Shown: positions 27,532-37,272 of the stretch, one piece after another
How positions within the stretch are numbered: the first letter of the stretch is position 1
How the letters are laid out: every line of letters starts with the position of its first letter
Assembly: GCF_900103845.1 (NCBI RefSeq)
Contig: NZ_FNIJ01000008.1
Location: 186,001-250,000 of the forward strand
DNA: 64,000 nucleotides
Source of the DNA: Pseudomonas jinjuensis
GTDB taxonomy: Bacteria; Pseudomonadota; Gammaproteobacteria; Pseudomonadales; Pseudomonadaceae
Direction: 5' to 3'
The notes under the pieces: model-generated
What the model was told of the DNA's origin: nothing
Databases searched by the model: none
What the model saw: the letters and a program-made list of their open reading frames with translations, nothing else
Made by a program: the position numbers and the translations under genes

Positions 27532-27713
27532 CAGTCGTCCTCCCGCTGCACTTCCAGCGTCCATTCGACGCCATCGGTGCACAACTGGAACAGAATCGGC
27601 CGGCAACATACCGGACAATCTTCATAGTAGCTCTGGTCGCCGCCGGAGAGGTCAAGCACGGCCTCCGCGGGCTCGCCGCAGTAAGGGCAGCTGTAGGGCT
27701 GGCTTTCGAGCAT
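27531..27713 (-). CDS. CPXCG-motif zinc-ribbon protein
   Basis: A 60-residue protein with CPYCGE (about 10-15) and CPVCCRP (about 34-40), two half zinc-ribbons, and an acidic tail. The ATG at 27713 follows an AGGGG-type site; a GTG one codon upstream is the alternative. It is translationally coupled to the DUF2007 gene and divergent from the acyltransferase gene. Confidence 0.75.
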   Translation of the reverse strand: MLESQPYSCPYCGEPAEAVLDLSGGDQSYYEDCPVCCRPILFQLCTDGVEWTLEVQREDD

Positions 27714-27716
27714 CAC

Positions 27717-27744
27717 TGTTACCCCTGTGACTTCCCGTTATAAT
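27717..27744 (+). promoter_or_regulatory. Promoter candidate for the acyltransferase gene
   Basis: A perfect TATAAT at 27739-27744 with a weak TGTTAC -35 about 16 bp upstream. It is placed 90 bp before the acyltransferase start. Confidence 0.5.
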
Positions 27745-27833
27745 CGCCGGTCTTCATCGCTGCCCTGCTGCAAACCGCCACCGGCGCGGGCCCGCAGCGG
27801 ACCTCCAGCCAATCCCGACCACAACAAGAGACC

Positions 27834-29006
27834 ATGATGGGCGAGTTCGAAGCCATCCGACCCTACAACGACGCCGAAGTACCGGCCGTACTGCAACGCC
27901 TGCTGAGCGACGACGCTTTCCTCGGCACGCTGGTGCGTTACCGTTTCCCGCGTCTGGCCGGCCCCTTCGGCTGGCTGCTCAGACCTCTTATAGCCCATCG
28001 CCTGGCCCGCGAGGTCAACGGCATCGACAGCGTGGGCGCGCTGCAGGACAGGATCGAGCCCTACGTCGACCGCACCATCGAGCAGGCCACCGACGGCGTC
28101 ACCTACTCCGGCATCGAGCGCCTGCAGCCCGGCCGCGCCTACCTGTTCATCGCCAACCACCGCGACATCGTGATGGACCCGGCCTTCTGCAACTACGCCA
28201 TCTACCATGCCGGGCTGCCGACGCCGCGCATCGCCATCGGCGACAACCTGTTGCAGAAGCCCTTCGTCAGCGACCTGATGCGCCTGAACAAGAGCTTCAT
28301 CGTGCACCGTTCGATCACCGGGCGGCGGGAGAAGCTGACGGCGTACCAGACGCTCTCGGCCTACATCAACCACTCGATCCGCGTGGACCGCGAGTCGATC
28401 TGGATCGCCCACGCCGAAGGCCGCGCCAAGGACGGCGACGATCGCACCGATTCGGCGATCCTCAAGATGTTCCACATGAGCCGCAAGAACGAGCCGTTCG
28501 CCGAGGTGATCCGCGAACTGCACCTGGTGCCAGTGTCGATCAGCTACGAATACGACCCCTGCGACCAGGCCAAGGCCCGCGAACTGCAGATCCGCGCCAG
28601 CACCGGCGAGTACCAGAAGTCGCCGGGCGAGGACGACGCCAGCATCGCCCTCGGCATCACCGGCTACAAGGGCCGCGTGCACATCAACTTCGGCGACGTG
28701 GTCACCGGCGAGTTCGGCGACGCCAAGCTGCTGGCCGCCGAACTGGACCGGCAGATCCTCGGCAACTACCGGCTGTTCCCGGTGCACTACCTGGCCTACG
28801 AGATGTCCCCGCAGCGCGACCCGGAACTGGCAGTGCCGAGCGCGGCCAGCCTGTTCCAGGGCGAGGAACTGCAGCGCGCCCAGGCGGAATGGAAACGCCG
28901 CCTCGCCGCCTGCCCGGAAGAGCAGCGGCCGTTCCTGATCATGCAGTACGCGACGCCGGTGGTGAACCAGTACCAGTTGCGGCTGGCTGCGGCGCAGTCG
29001 GCTTGA
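27834..29006 (+). CDS. PlsC-type glycerolipid acyltransferase
   Basis: A 390-residue acyltransferase. The active-site region is FIANHRDIVMDPAF (about 103-116), a variant of the NHxxxxD box with one extra residue between His and Asp. The later binding block is FIVHRSITGRRE, and IWIAHAEGRAKDG corresponds to the FPEG-like motif. It is probably membrane-associated and acts on 1-acylglycerol-3-phosphate or a related acceptor; substrate unproven. The start may be either of two adjacent ATGs. Confidence 0.75.
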   Translation: MMGEFEAIRPYNDAEVPAVLQRLLSDDAFLGTLVRYRFPRLAGPFGWLLRPLIAHRLAREVNGIDSVGALQDRIEPYVDRTIEQATDGVTYSGIERLQPGRAYLFIANHRDIVMDPAFCNYAIYHAGLPTPRIAIGDNLLQKPFVSDLMRLNKSFIVHRSITGRREKLTAYQTLSAYINHSIRVDRESIWIAHAEGRAKDGDDRTDSAILKMFHMSRKNEPFAEVIRELHLVPVSISYEYDPCDQAKARELQIRASTGEYQKSPGEDDASIALGITGYKGRVHINFGDVVTGEFGDAKLLAAELDRQILGNYRLFPVHYLAYEMSPQRDPELAVPSAASLFQGEELQRAQAEWKRRLAACPEEQRPFLIMQYATPVVNQYQLRLAAAQSA

Positions 29007-29050
29007 CACCGTTCTTGTAGAAGCGCCGCCCCTGAAACACGCACAGAACC

Positions 29051-29140
29051 TGTAGGAGCCAGCTTGCTGGCGATCCAGGTTTTCCCTCAACGTCGGCGTG
29101 GAAGGAGAACACGGCAATCGCCAGCAAGCTGGCTCCTACA
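29051..29140. repeat. REP pair, CAGC/GCTG class
   Basis: Facing units at 29051-29074 and 29117-29140 share the TGTAGGAGCCAGCTTGCTGG core, 42 bp apart. Inter-unit sequence differs from the copy at 26468. Confidence 0.9.
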
Positions 29141-29161
29141 AGTATGGCGTCAAGCAGCCAC

Positions 29162-29246
29162 GTAGGGCATGACGCGCCAGCGTTATCCGCCATCCCATCG
29201 GCGCGGCTTGGTCGGCGGATGAAGCGTTCCGCTTCATTCGCCCTAC
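29162..29246. repeat. GTAGGGC inverted repeat with internal hairpins
   Basis: Outer arms GTAGGGC (29162-29168) and GCCCTAC (29240-29246) enclose GACGC-GCCA-GCGTT and GATGAAGCG/CGCTTCATTC. A related GACGC-GCCA-GCGTC hairpin is at 61096-61109. With the REP pair it fills the 288-bp convergent gap. Confidence 0.65.
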
Positions 29247-29294
29247 ACCAGCGATTGGCCATGGCGCGAGACAGCTGGTCCTACAATCGCCCCC

Positions 29295-31199
29295 TCAGAA
29301 CACCACCCCCACCGGATAGACGAAGGCATTCACGTCATGGAACGGCGTGCGCTGGTAGAACCACTGCAAGCGCGCCGCCGGGCTCTTCGCGAAGTCCTTG
29401 TCCTCCTTGAGCTTCTTCTCGAACTCCGCCTTCAGCTCCGGGTCCTCCGCCAGCATCTTCCGCGCCATCGGCTCCATCACGTATTCCTCGGGCTCCTCGG
29501 CCGATACCAGGGTCGAGTTGAAGAAGCCCCAGGCCCAGAACGAGTCCGGGCTTTCCGGATAGAGCAGGTCGATCGCCAGTACGCCCAGCGGCTGGTCGGT
29601 GTCGATCACCACCGAGCCGGCCGGGAAGCTCTGCATGCGCTGGAACGGCCTGGCCTTGCCGCTCACCAGCAGATGCCCCTCGTAGCCGGGAATCTCGTTG
29701 GGCTGGCTGCGGTCCGGCTCGAAACCGCCGGCGACCTGGATGCCGTCCATGCGGTACATCGTCACCTCGACCGGCGTCGGTTTTTCCAGGGTGCTCATCT
29801 GGATACCGTGCGCCTTGAGGCGGGCGATCACTTCGCGCCATTGCACCGGGACGATGTACTGCTTCGGCCGCCGGGTCACCAGGTCAGGCTCGGTGTTGCC
29901 GGTGACCGGCACCTTCAGCTGCTTCGGCTTGTTGCTCCAGACGATGGTCTTCGCCCCGGTGATCGGCGACTGCTCGTAGCGGTAGTTGCCCACGGTGAAG
30001 GGGATGATCTCCTCCTTGCCGGGCTTCCAGGTGAGGATCACGTCCTCCTGTTCGAGCAGGCGCTTGCGGTCCCTGTCGATGGCCTCCTTCAGCGAGGCGG
30101 CCTGTTCGCCGATCACCTGGAACATCGCCTTGAGCATCACGTAGTTGCCCAGCACCTGGGTTTCGTAGGGATGCAGCGCGTGCTGCTCGATCAGGATCGA
30201 CGGCACGTTGCGGATGTCGCCGTACTGGTTGGAAAAGCGCGCCAGGTCGGTGCGGTACGGGTAGTAGCCCTTGGTCGGGTCCTGGTTGTCGTTGAAGCTG
30301 ATGCACTCGTGGACCACGTGCCCGTGACCCTCCATTTCCTCGTACACCGGCGGGCGCATGACCTTGTCCATCCACTCGCTGCTCGCCGGCGACCAGCCGT
30401 TGCCGTTGTGGCAGTAGGAGCTGTCGTAGGGATACATGGCGCCGTCGGTGGAGTGGGTGTCGGCGAAGAAGCTCAGGTCGTAGTTGCTGAACACCCAGGC
30501 GACGTTGCGGATTTCCGCGCTGTCGAGCTTGGTGAAGTCGCGGTTGAGGTTGTAGTTCAGGCCGTTGACGCGCCAGCCGGTCTGCTCCGGGCCGTTCTGG
30601 TTGATCCGCCCGTAGGGACTCCTGCGCAGGTCGCCGTCGATGTTGATGGTCGGGATGAAGAGGATGTTGACCTTCTCCAGGATGCCCGCCAGGGGCTTGT
30701 CGCCGGTGGTCATGTCGCGCAGCAGCATGAACATCGCGTCCTTGCCGTTGGCCTCGCCCGGGTGGATTTCCGCCTCGACGAAGAGGGTCGGCTTGCCCGA
30801 CTGGTTCAGCCCCTCGGGCGACTTGTCGACCTCGGTGGAGGCCACCACCAGCATCATCGGATGGCCCTCGGCGCTCTTCTCCGGCAGGTCGCCGAGCACT
30901 ATCTGCCCGCCCGAGGCCGTCGCCAGCTTCTGCATGTAGGCGCGGGTCTCGTCGTAGTTGGTGGTCTGCCTGAAGCCGCTGGATTCGGCGAGGGTGACCA
31001 GCGGGTTGTCGCCCCTGGCGATGTACTTCGTGCTGGTCAGCTTCTGCTCGAACATCGGCGGCAGGATGCGCTGCTTCGCCGCGTCCGGGTAGCCGCTGTC
31101 GTCCACGTAGGCCGGCGGGCCGGGCAACGCCGCAAGGACCGGCAGGCCGCCGCCGAGCAGGATGGCCCCCAGCAACGGGCGCGAAATGGAATGACGCAT
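29295..31199 (-). CDS. Exported M14-family zinc carboxypeptidase
   Basis: A 634-residue protein with a signal peptide (hydrophobic to about residue 24) and an M14 metallopeptidase domain. Zinc ligands are His and Glu of EIHPGEANGKD and His of FADTHSTDG; the substrate-binding arginine is in NLNRDFTKLD, and the general-base Glu is probably in ILIEQHALHPY. The C-terminal about 220 residues form an additional beta-rich region. Predicted periplasmic or secreted peptidase; substrate unknown. Monocistronic and convergent with the acyltransferase gene. Confidence 0.85.
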   Translation of the reverse strand: MRHSISRPLLGAILLGGGLPVLAALPGPPAYVDDSGYPDAAKQRILPPMFEQKLTSTKYIARGDNPLVTLAESSGFRQTTNYDETRAYMQKLATASGGQIVLGDLPEKSAEGHPMMLVVASTEVDKSPEGLNQSGKPTLFVEAEIHPGEANGKDAMFMLLRDMTTGDKPLAGILEKVNILFIPTINIDGDLRRSPYGRINQNGPEQTGWRVNGLNYNLNRDFTKLDSAEIRNVAWVFSNYDLSFFADTHSTDGAMYPYDSSYCHNGNGWSPASSEWMDKVMRPPVYEEMEGHGHVVHECISFNDNQDPTKGYYPYRTDLARFSNQYGDIRNVPSILIEQHALHPYETQVLGNYVMLKAMFQVIGEQAASLKEAIDRDRKRLLEQEDVILTWKPGKEEIIPFTVGNYRYEQSPITGAKTIVWSNKPKQLKVPVTGNTEPDLVTRRPKQYIVPVQWREVIARLKAHGIQMSTLEKPTPVEVTMYRMDGIQVAGGFEPDRSQPNEIPGYEGHLLVSGKARPFQRMQSFPAGSVVIDTDQPLGVLAIDLLYPESPDSFWAWGFFNSTLVSAEEPEEYVMEPMARKMLAEDPELKAEFEKKLKEDKDFAKSPAARLQWFYQRTPFHDVNAFVYPVGVVF

Positions 31200-31376
31200 G
31201 GTTCGCCTCCTTTCAATCGGGACGTGCCATTTCCATGCACTGCAGGCAACGACACCCCTGACACCTTAGACGAGAAGCCCGGCGCCGCTAGCTCCGTCGC
31301 CCTTGCCCTGCGGCAGCGACGGAGGCCGGGAAACGGCTAATCTGAAGCCATCCAATCCCCGGATCAGGGAGCGATC

Positions 31377-33206
31377 TTGACTCTGCAACTCGCCTGGGTG
31401 CTGTTCCTGCTGGCCACCACGGTCGGCCTGTTCGTCATCGGCAAGCCGCGGATGGACGTGGTGGCGCTGCTGGCGATGATGGCCCTGGCGCTGAGCGAGG
31501 TACTCAGCGTGCCGGAAGCGCTGGCCGGCTTCGCCGATCCCAACGTGATCCTCATCGCCGCGCTGTTCGTCATCGGCGACGGGCTGGTGCGCACCGGCGT
31601 GGCCTACCGCATCGGCGAATGGCTGACGCGCCGCGCCGCCAGCAGCGAGACGCGCCTGCTGGTGCTGCTGATGCTCTCGGTGGCCGGGCTCGGCTCGGTG
31701 ATGAGTTCCACCGGCGTGGTGGCGATCTTCATTCCAGTGCTGCTCAACGTCGCCGCGCGCATGCACATCTCGCCGCGCCGGGTGATGATGCCGCTGGCCT
31801 TCGCCGGGCTGATCAGCGGAATGCTCACCCTGGTCGCCACCGCGCCCAACGTGGTGGTGCACAGCGAGCTGGTGCGCGAGGGCGCCCGGGGCTTCGGCTT
31901 CTTCGCCTTCACCCCGTTCGGCCTGGTGATCCTCGCCCTCGGCATCGGCTACATGCTGCTGGCGCGGCGCTGGCTCGGCCCCGATGCCCAGGATGGCGAG
32001 AAGCGGCCGCCCCGGCGCACCTTCCGCGACCTGATCCGCGACTACCGCCTGGCCGGTCGCGAGCATCGCCTGCGCATCCGCCCCGGTTCCCGGCTGATCG
32101 GCTTCACTCTCGCCGACGTGCAGCTGCGCAGCCAGCATGGCGCCAACGTGGTCGCCGTGGAGCGCATCGCCAAGCTGCGCCGCAAGATCCTCAGCCCCTC
32201 CCCGTCCATCCAGCTGCAGGCCGGCGACACCCTGCTGGTGGACCTCGTCGCCGACGGTATCGACCTGCCGGCCTTCTATCACGAATGGGGACTGGAGCGG
32301 CTGAACCTGGAAGGCCAGTACTTCACCGACCAGGCCCACGAGGTGGGCATGGCCGAAGTGACCCTGCCGCCGGAATCCGCCCTGCTCGGCAAGAGCGTGC
32401 GCGAGCTGGAGTTCCGCAGCCAGTACGACCTCAACGTGGTCGGCCTGCGGCGCAACCGCGAGGCGCTGGAGAGCGGCCTGCTGGAAGAGAAGCTGAAGCT
32501 GGGCGACACCCTGCTGGTGATCGGCACCTGGAAGGCGATCCGCCACCTGCAGGCGCGCGGCCGCGACTTCCTGGTGCTCAGCCTGCCCGCCGAGGTGGAC
32601 GAGGCCGCCCCCGCCGCCAGCCAGGCGCCCCACGCGCTGCTCGCCCTCTGCGTGATGGTGGCGCTGATGGTCAGCGGCCTGGTGCCCAACGTGCTCGCGG
32701 CGCTGATCGGCTGCCTGCTGATGGGCCTGTTCCGCTGCATCGACACGGACAGCGCCTACCGCGCCATCCACTGGCCGAGCCTGCTGCTGATCGTCGGCAT
32801 GCTGCCCTTCGCCCTCGCCCTGCAGAAGACCGGCGGCATCGCCTTGGCCGTCGACGCGCTGGTCGGCATGCTCGGCAACGCCGGCCCCCATGCGGTGCTG
32901 GCCAGCCTGTTCCTGGTCACCGCGGTGACCGGCCTGTTCATCTCCAACACCGCCACCGCGGTACTCATGGCGCCGGTGGCCATCGCCACGGCACGGGCCA
33001 TGGGCGCGGCGCCGGAGCCCTTCGCCATGATCGTCGCCCTCGCCGCCTCGGCGGCCTTCATGACGCCGGTTTCGTCGCCGGTGAACACCCTGGTGCTCGG
33101 CCCCGGGCGCTATCGCTTCGGCGATTTCGTCAAGCTCGGCGTGCCCTTCACGACTCTGGTGATGATCGTCAGCGTGCTGCTGGTACCCTTGCTCCTACCG
33201 CTTTAG
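31377..33206 (+). CDS. SLC13/CitT-type permease with RCK_C domains
   Basis: A 609-residue inner-membrane transporter. Two hydrophobic halves (about 1-200 and 410-609) flank a soluble insert with two TrkA-C/RCK_C-like domains ([20 protein letters not shown] and [20 protein letters not shown]). The architecture is that of anion (sulfate or dicarboxylate) transporters of the SLC13 family. Start TTG 31377 has CAGGGAG just upstream. It is followed 17 bp later by a small helix-turn-helix protein. Confidence 0.85.
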   Translation: MTLQLAWVLFLLATTVGLFVIGKPRMDVVALLAMMALALSEVLSVPEALAGFADPNVILIAALFVIGDGLVRTGVAYRIGEWLTRRAASSETRLLVLLMLSVAGLGSVMSSTGVVAIFIPVLLNVAARMHISPRRVMMPLAFAGLISGMLTLVATAPNVVVHSELVREGARGFGFFAFTPFGLVILALGIGYMLLARRWLGPDAQDGEKRPPRRTFRDLIRDYRLAGREHRLRIRPGSRLIGFTLADVQLRSQHGANVVAVERIAKLRRKILSPSPSIQLQAGDTLLVDLVADGIDLPAFYHEWGLERLNLEGQYFTDQAHEVGMAEVTLPPESALLGKSVRELEFRSQYDLNVVGLRRNREALESGLLEEKLKLGDTLLVIGTWKAIRHLQARGRDFLVLSLPAEVDEAAPAASQAPHALLALCVMVALMVSGLVPNVLAALIGCLLMGLFRCIDTDSAYRAIHWPSLLLIVGMLPFALALQKTGGIALAVDALVGMLGNAGPHAVLASLFLVTAVTGLFISNTATAVLMAPVAIATARAMGAAPEPFAMIVALAASAAFMTPVSSPVNTLVLGPGRYRFGDFVKLGVPFTTLVMIVSVLLVPLLLPL

Positions 33207-33223
33207 AACATGGAAGACCGACG

Positions 33224-33520
33224 ATGGAAGTGAGCAAGACCAAGAGCAGTTTCTACCGCCGCCTGTACGTCGCCTGGCTGGTCGACAGCGGCCAGGCCAG
33301 CAGCGTGCCGGCGCTGATGGAAGCCACCGGCATGCCCCGGCGCACGGCGCAGGACACCCTCGCCGCCCTGGCCGACCTGGATATCGACTGCGTGTTCGAG
33401 CAGCAGGCCGGCGAGCGCAACAACGCCGGGCAGTACCGCATCCGCGACTGGGGCGCCATCGATCCGCGCTGGATCGAGGCGAATGTGGGGAAGATCAAGG
33501 CGGTGCTGGAGTATCCGTGA
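33224..33520 (+). CDS. Small winged-helix DNA-binding protein
   Basis: A 98-residue protein. A helix-turn-helix is visible in SVPALMEATGMPRRTAQDTL followed by a wing-like segment (CVFEQQAGERNNAGQYRI). The GGAAGA site supports ATG 33224. It lies 17 bp after the SLC13 permease and may regulate it, which is inference from position. A repeat cluster follows its stop. Confidence 0.7.
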   Translation: MEVSKTKSSFYRRLYVAWLVDSGQASSVPALMEATGMPRRTAQDTLAALADLDIDCVFEQQAGERNNAGQYRIRDWGAIDPRWIEANVGKIKAVLEYP

Positions 33521-33527
33521 CGCCATC

Positions 33528-33646
33528 GGCGGGTTTCACCCGCCCTACGGGTTCGCGAGCAAGCTCGCTCCTACAAGGCAGCGCCGACCTCCTGTAGGAG
33601 CGAGCTTGCTCGCGAATCCAATCGTTCCCACGCGGGAGCATGGGAG
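33528..33646. repeat. Repeat cluster: hairpin, GAGC-class REP pair, GTTCCCACG repeat
   Basis: First GGCGGGT-TTC-ACCCGCC (33528-33544). Then two GAGC/GCTC REP units pointing away from each other (33552-33575, 33593-33616), opposite to all other pairs here. Last a GTTCCCACGCGGGAGCATGG unit (33624-33646), also seen at 41978, 57305 and 59028. It fills the gap before rlmF. Confidence 0.85.
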
Positions 33647-33699
33647 CCAAAGGCGTTCTGTGGGAAAATTCCCGCTCTGATCCCTGCCACAACGCCGCC

Positions 33700-34683
33700 A
33701 TGCCCCAGCCACCGAAACGCCCCGCCCCGCGCGCGGAGAAAAAGCCCGACCTGCTGCACCCGCGCAACCGCCACCAGGGCCGCTACGACTTTCCCCAGCT
33801 GATCAAATCCAGCCCGGAGCTGGCGCGCTTCGTCATCCTCAATCCCTATGGCAAGGAAAGCATCGACTTCGCCAACCCCGAGGCGGTGAAGGTATTCAAC
33901 CGCGCGCTGCTCAGGGACTTCTACGGCATCGCCCACTGGGACATCCCGGCCGGCTACCTGTGCCCGCCGATTCCCGGCCGCGCCGACTACCTGCATTATC
34001 TCGCCGACCTGCTCGCCGAAGGCAACCAGGGCTCGGTGCCGCGTGGCGCGGCGGTGCGGGTGCTGGATATCGGTGTCGGCGCCAACTGCATCTATCCGCT
34101 GATCGGCCAGCGCGACTACGGCTGGAAGTTCCTCGGCGCGGACATCGACGCCACCGCGCTGGCCTCGGCGCGCGCCATCGTCCAGGCCAACCGGCTGGGC
34201 GACGCCATCGACCTGCGCCGCCAGCCCGATCCGCAGCAGATATTCCTCGGCCTGCTGGAAGACGGCGAATGCTTCGCGCTGAGCATGTGCAACCCGCCCT
34301 TCCACTCTTCCGCCGAGGAGGCCCGCAGCGGCAGCCGGCGCAAGTGGAAGAACCTCGGCAAGCAGGACCCGTCGCGCAAGCTGCCGGTGCTGAACTTCGG
34401 CGGGCAGAGCAACGAACTGTGGTGCGAAGGCGGCGAGGCGGCCTTCCTCAAGCGCATGGCGACGCAGAGCGCGCAGGTGCCGAACCGCGTGCTGTGGTTC
34501 AGCTCGCTGGTGTCCAAGGCCGGCAACCTGCCGGGCTTCCAGGCCGCCCTGAAGAAGGCCGGCGCCCGCGAGGTGCGCACGGTGGACATGGCCCAGGGAC
34601 AGAAGCAGAGCCGCTTCGTCGCCTGGACCTTCCTCGACCGGGATGGGCATCGCGCCTGGCGCGAACGCTGGCGCTCTTCGTAG
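33700..34683 (+). CDS. rlmF: 23S rRNA (adenine(1618)-N6)-methyltransferase
   Basis: A 327-residue SAM-dependent enzyme methylating A1618 of 23S rRNA. Motif I is [16 protein letters not shown]; the catalytic NPPF motif is in [13 protein letters not shown], followed by the RlmF-typical block [21 protein letters not shown] 33700 begins [20 protein letters not shown], the usual basic N-terminus; the longer frame from 33640 is not needed. The TAG stop falls in a GTAGGGTGGAT repeat. Confidence 0.9.
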   Translation: MPQPPKRPAPRAEKKPDLLHPRNRHQGRYDFPQLIKSSPELARFVILNPYGKESIDFANPEAVKVFNRALLRDFYGIAHWDIPAGYLCPPIPGRADYLHYLADLLAEGNQGSVPRGAAVRVLDIGVGANCIYPLIGQRDYGWKFLGADIDATALASARAIVQANRLGDAIDLRRQPDPQQIFLGLLEDGECFALSMCNPPFHSSAEEARSGSRRKWKNLGKQDPSRKLPVLNFGGQSNELWCEGGEAAFLKRMATQSAQVPNRVLWFSSLVSKAGNLPGFQAALKKAGAREVRTVDMAQGQKQSRFVAWTFLDRDGHRAWRERWRSS

Positions 34684-34709
34684 GGTGGATCACGCTTCAT
34701 CGATCCACC
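34679..34709. repeat. GTAGGGTGGATC hairpin repeat
   Basis: GGTGGATC (34684-34691) pairs with GATCCACC (34702-34709). The unit supplies the rlmF stop codon. Confidence 0.7.
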
Positions 34710-34747
34710 ATTTCCGCGCGGGGACGCTCAAATAGCACCGCGCCCCC

Positions 34748-34810
34748 TGTAGGAGCGCGCCATGCGCGCGACATCGGCCTGCATGGCGGTCGCGGGCATG
34801 GCCCGCTACA
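34748..34810. repeat. Hybrid REP pair: GCGC-class unit facing a shortened GGGC-class unit
   Basis: Left unit 34748-34771 with GGAGCGCGCCATGCGCGCGA; right unit 34790-34810 ends GGCCCGCTACA, lacking three bases of the usual GCTCCTACA. Same class combination as 14437-14485. Confidence 0.8.
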
Positions 34811-34824
34811 CAAAAAAGCCCACC

Positions 34825-35367
34825 TCAGCGAATGAACTCCCGGCTGATCTGCCGGAACAGGTCCGTCCCCGCCCGCTCCATCCACTCGAAGGCCACCATC
34901 TCCCGCGACACGATCATGGCCCCGGCCTGGCGCATACGCTCCAGTGCCAGCGCCTTGTCCTCCGGCCGCCGCGAGCCGACCGCCTCGGCCACCACGAACA
35001 CGTCGCGGCCCCGGCGCAGCAGGTGCAGCACGGTCTGCAGCACGCAGACATGGGTTTCCGTGCCGCACACCACGAACTGCGCGCGGTCGCCGCCGGGCAG
35101 GGCGAACAGCGTGTCGTCGGAGGCGGCGGAAAAGGCCAGCTTCTCCATGATCGCCGCCGGCTCCAGCCGCTCGCGCAGTTGTGCCACGGTCGGCCCCAGG
35201 CCCTTGGTGTACTGCTCGCTGGCGAGCACCGGCACGCCCACGCGGCGCGCCACCTCGACCAGCCAGCCGGCCTGTTCGACCAGGGCGGCGCCGCCGTCGA
35301 TGGCCGGCAGCAGGCGTTCCTGGATATCGACGACCAGCAGCGCCGATGTCTGGGCATTGATCAGCAT
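34825..35367 (-). CDS. Isochorismatase-like cysteine hydrolase
   Basis: A 180-residue single-domain hydrolase with the catalytic triad Asp (LLVVDIQERLLP), Lys (IMEKLAFS) and Cys (GTETHVCVLQT). Members cleave amides or vinyl ethers; the substrate here is unknown. A strong GGAGGGGGA site precedes ATG 35367. It lies 22 bp downstream of the response-regulator gene and is probably co-transcribed. Confidence 0.85.
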   Translation of the reverse strand: MLINAQTSALLVVDIQERLLPAIDGGAALVEQAGWLVEVARRVGVPVLASEQYTKGLGPTVAQLRERLEPAAIMEKLAFSAASDDTLFALPGGDRAQFVVCGTETHVCVLQTVLHLLRRGRDVFVVAEAVGSRRPEDKALALERMRQAGAMIVSREMVAFEWMERAGTDLFRQISREFIR

Positions 35368-35389
35368 CTTTCCCCCTCCTCGCCTCCGG

Positions 35390-37150
35390 CTACGGCCGGA
35401 CCGGCAACAGTTGTATCTCTATTCCCAGCCGGGCGGCAGGCTCGCCTGCCGCCTCGACCTTCGTCACGCTGGCCCCGAGCTTTTTCAGCAATCCCTTCAG
35501 CTGCACCGCCTCCAGCCCGGGCTGCAGCGTATCGAGCACCTCCGCCAGCAGTGGCGCATCCTCCCCTCCTTCGCCGCGCAGCGTGAGCAGCAGGCCGACG
35601 AAGCCCCCCGGCAGCGGCCGGGTACGCAGGGCCAGCTCCAGCGCCGTGCCGGGCAAGGCCGCGCAGGTGTGGCCGGCCAGCAGTTCCAGCAGCTGACGAT
35701 AGTGCCCGCTGTCGATCCAGACATCCTCGACCGTCACTCCGGACAAGTCCAGCAGCAGGCTGCCGCCCCGGTCCCTGGCGCGCTCCTGCAGCGGCGCGCT
35801 GGCCTGCCGGGTCAATTCGCCCAGCCGCTGCGCCTCGGGCACCAGCGCGGGCTGCTCGGCATCCAGGCGCACCAGCCGGTCGATCCGTCCCAGCACCAGG
35901 TGCATGGCGTCCAGCACCTCGGCGGCGGAAACGATCGCGGCATGCTCGCCGCTGCCCGGCGTGGCATGGCTGAGCGCCTGGTTCAGCAGGGACGCCTGCA
36001 GGCGCAGCAGCGGCGTCAGCTCGCGGTCGACGCCGGCCAGCGCCTGGCTCTTGCTGCGGCTTTCGGCCTGGGCCAGGAGATTGGCGTTGCGCAGTTCGGC
36101 CAGCAGCACATCGCGCGCGGTGAGGTCCTGCAGGCCGCCGAGCATGCCCAGTGTCTGCCCCAGCTCGTCGCGGTAGGGCGCGAACCAGACGTGCAGCACC
36201 CGCGGCTGGCCGTGCATCTCGGTGGCGATTTCCACGGAGATCGCCTCGCCACGCGCCACCGCCTGCTCGTAGCGCTGCTGCACCTGCTCGCGGCGCTCGG
36301 GCGAGAGCCACTGGGTTTCGCGGAAGGTGCGGCCCTGGACATCGCCCAGGCCGACAGCGTGGTAGTCGAGGAATGGCCGGTTGCACATCAGCAGGCGTCC
36401 CTCCGGGTCCCGGACGAACATGGGCGCGGGCGCGCTGTCGAGCAGGGCCCTGAGCATCCCGTATTCCCGCATCTGCTCCGGATTCGCCGCGCCGGGGTCC
36501 TCCTGCCCGGACGCCCCTTCCCAGGCGAGGGCGCCGCTGCGCCGGGCGATCTCCACCATCTTGATGGTCGACTCGACGTGCAGCTTCTGCTGCAGGCGCA
36601 TCTTGTAGGTGCTGACGGTCTTGTGGCTGATCGACAGCTGTTCGGCGATCCGCTGGTTGCTCATGCCCTGGGCCAGCAGTTGCAGGACGGTCAACTCGCG
36701 GGAAGAGAGCTGGGCGATCTCGCTCGCCTCGTCCGCGGTGCCGGCGTCGATTTCCTGCGCGTGCAGCGCCGTCCGCGGGAAATAGCTGCGGCCGTGGATG
36801 ACCGCGGTCAGCGCATGGCCGAGTTCGGACAGGTCCTCCAGCTTGCTGACGAAGGCGTCGGCGCCCACCTGCAGGCTGCGGCTGGCGTAGAGGTCGCTGT
36901 CCTGCACGCTGTAGACGAGGATCTTCAGCTCCGCGTGGCTGGCCTTCAGCCGGCGGATGACGTCCAGCCCGCCCAGCCTGGGGATGGCCAGCTCGAGGAT
37001 CACCAGTTCCGGAAGCCGTTCGCGGCACAGCAGCAGCGCATCCATGCCATTGTCGGCCTCGCCGGCCACCTCGTGTCCCTGGTTTTCCAGCAGCACCCGC
37101 AGCGCCCGCCGGACGATGGGCAGGCTGTCCACGATCATGATCCGGCTCAC
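35390..37150 (-). CDS. Atypical REC-LuxR-PAS regulator with degenerate kinase-like tail
   Basis: A 586-residue protein from GTG 37150 (AGGGACAGG just upstream); an ATG at 37183 is the alternative. Order: receiver domain (about 1-120), LuxR-type helix-turn-helix (about 145-205, LAQGMSNQRIAEQLSISHKT), PAS (about 235-345), then a region resembling HisKA/HATPase (about 350-586). The phosphoacceptor position is Glu53 (VILELAIPRLGG) in place of Asp, while Asp8 and Lys103 are kept. The HisKA-like block reads VDRELTPLL, with no His at the expected place, and no N-box was found. It probably controls transcription without classical phosphotransfer. Confidence 0.75.
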   Translation of the reverse strand: MSRIMIVDSLPIVRRALRVLLENQGHEVAGEADNGMDALLLCRERLPELVILELAIPRLGGLDVIRRLKASHAELKILVYSVQDSDLYASRSLQVGADAFVSKLEDLSELGHALTAVIHGRSYFPRTALHAQEIDAGTADEASEIAQLSSRELTVLQLLAQGMSNQRIAEQLSISHKTVSTYKMRLQQKLHVESTIKMVEIARRSGALAWEGASGQEDPGAANPEQMREYGMLRALLDSAPAPMFVRDPEGRLLMCNRPFLDYHAVGLGDVQGRTFRETQWLSPERREQVQQRYEQAVARGEAISVEIATEMHGQPRVLHVWFAPYRDELGQTLGMLGGLQDLTARDVLLAELRNANLLAQAESRSKSQALAGVDRELTPLLRLQASLLNQALSHATPGSGEHAAIVSAAEVLDAMHLVLGRIDRLVRLDAEQPALVPEAQRLGELTRQASAPLQERARDRGGSLLLDLSGVTVEDVWIDSGHYRQLLELLAGHTCAALPGTALELALRTRPLPGGFVGLLLTLRGEGGEDAPLLAEVLDTLQPGLEAVQLKGLLKKLGASVTKVEAAGEPAARLGIEIQLLPVRP

Positions 37151-37235
37151 ACACCTGTCCCTTGTCAGCGGCTGATGCGGCAAAGCCTAGACCAGATGTG
37201 CTGGAAGTCCGGTTTGTGGACAGGTGTGATCGCGG

Positions 37236-37267
37236 CATGGGTATCGCTTCGCTCCACCCATCCTACG
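37236..37267. repeat. Half copy of the GTAGGATGGGT repeat
   Basis: CATGGGTATCGCTTCGCTCCACCCATCCTAC region, matching the right half of the element at 7741-7810. It lies between the response-regulator start and the sbcC stop. Confidence 0.6.
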
Positions 37268-37272
37268 TTCCT

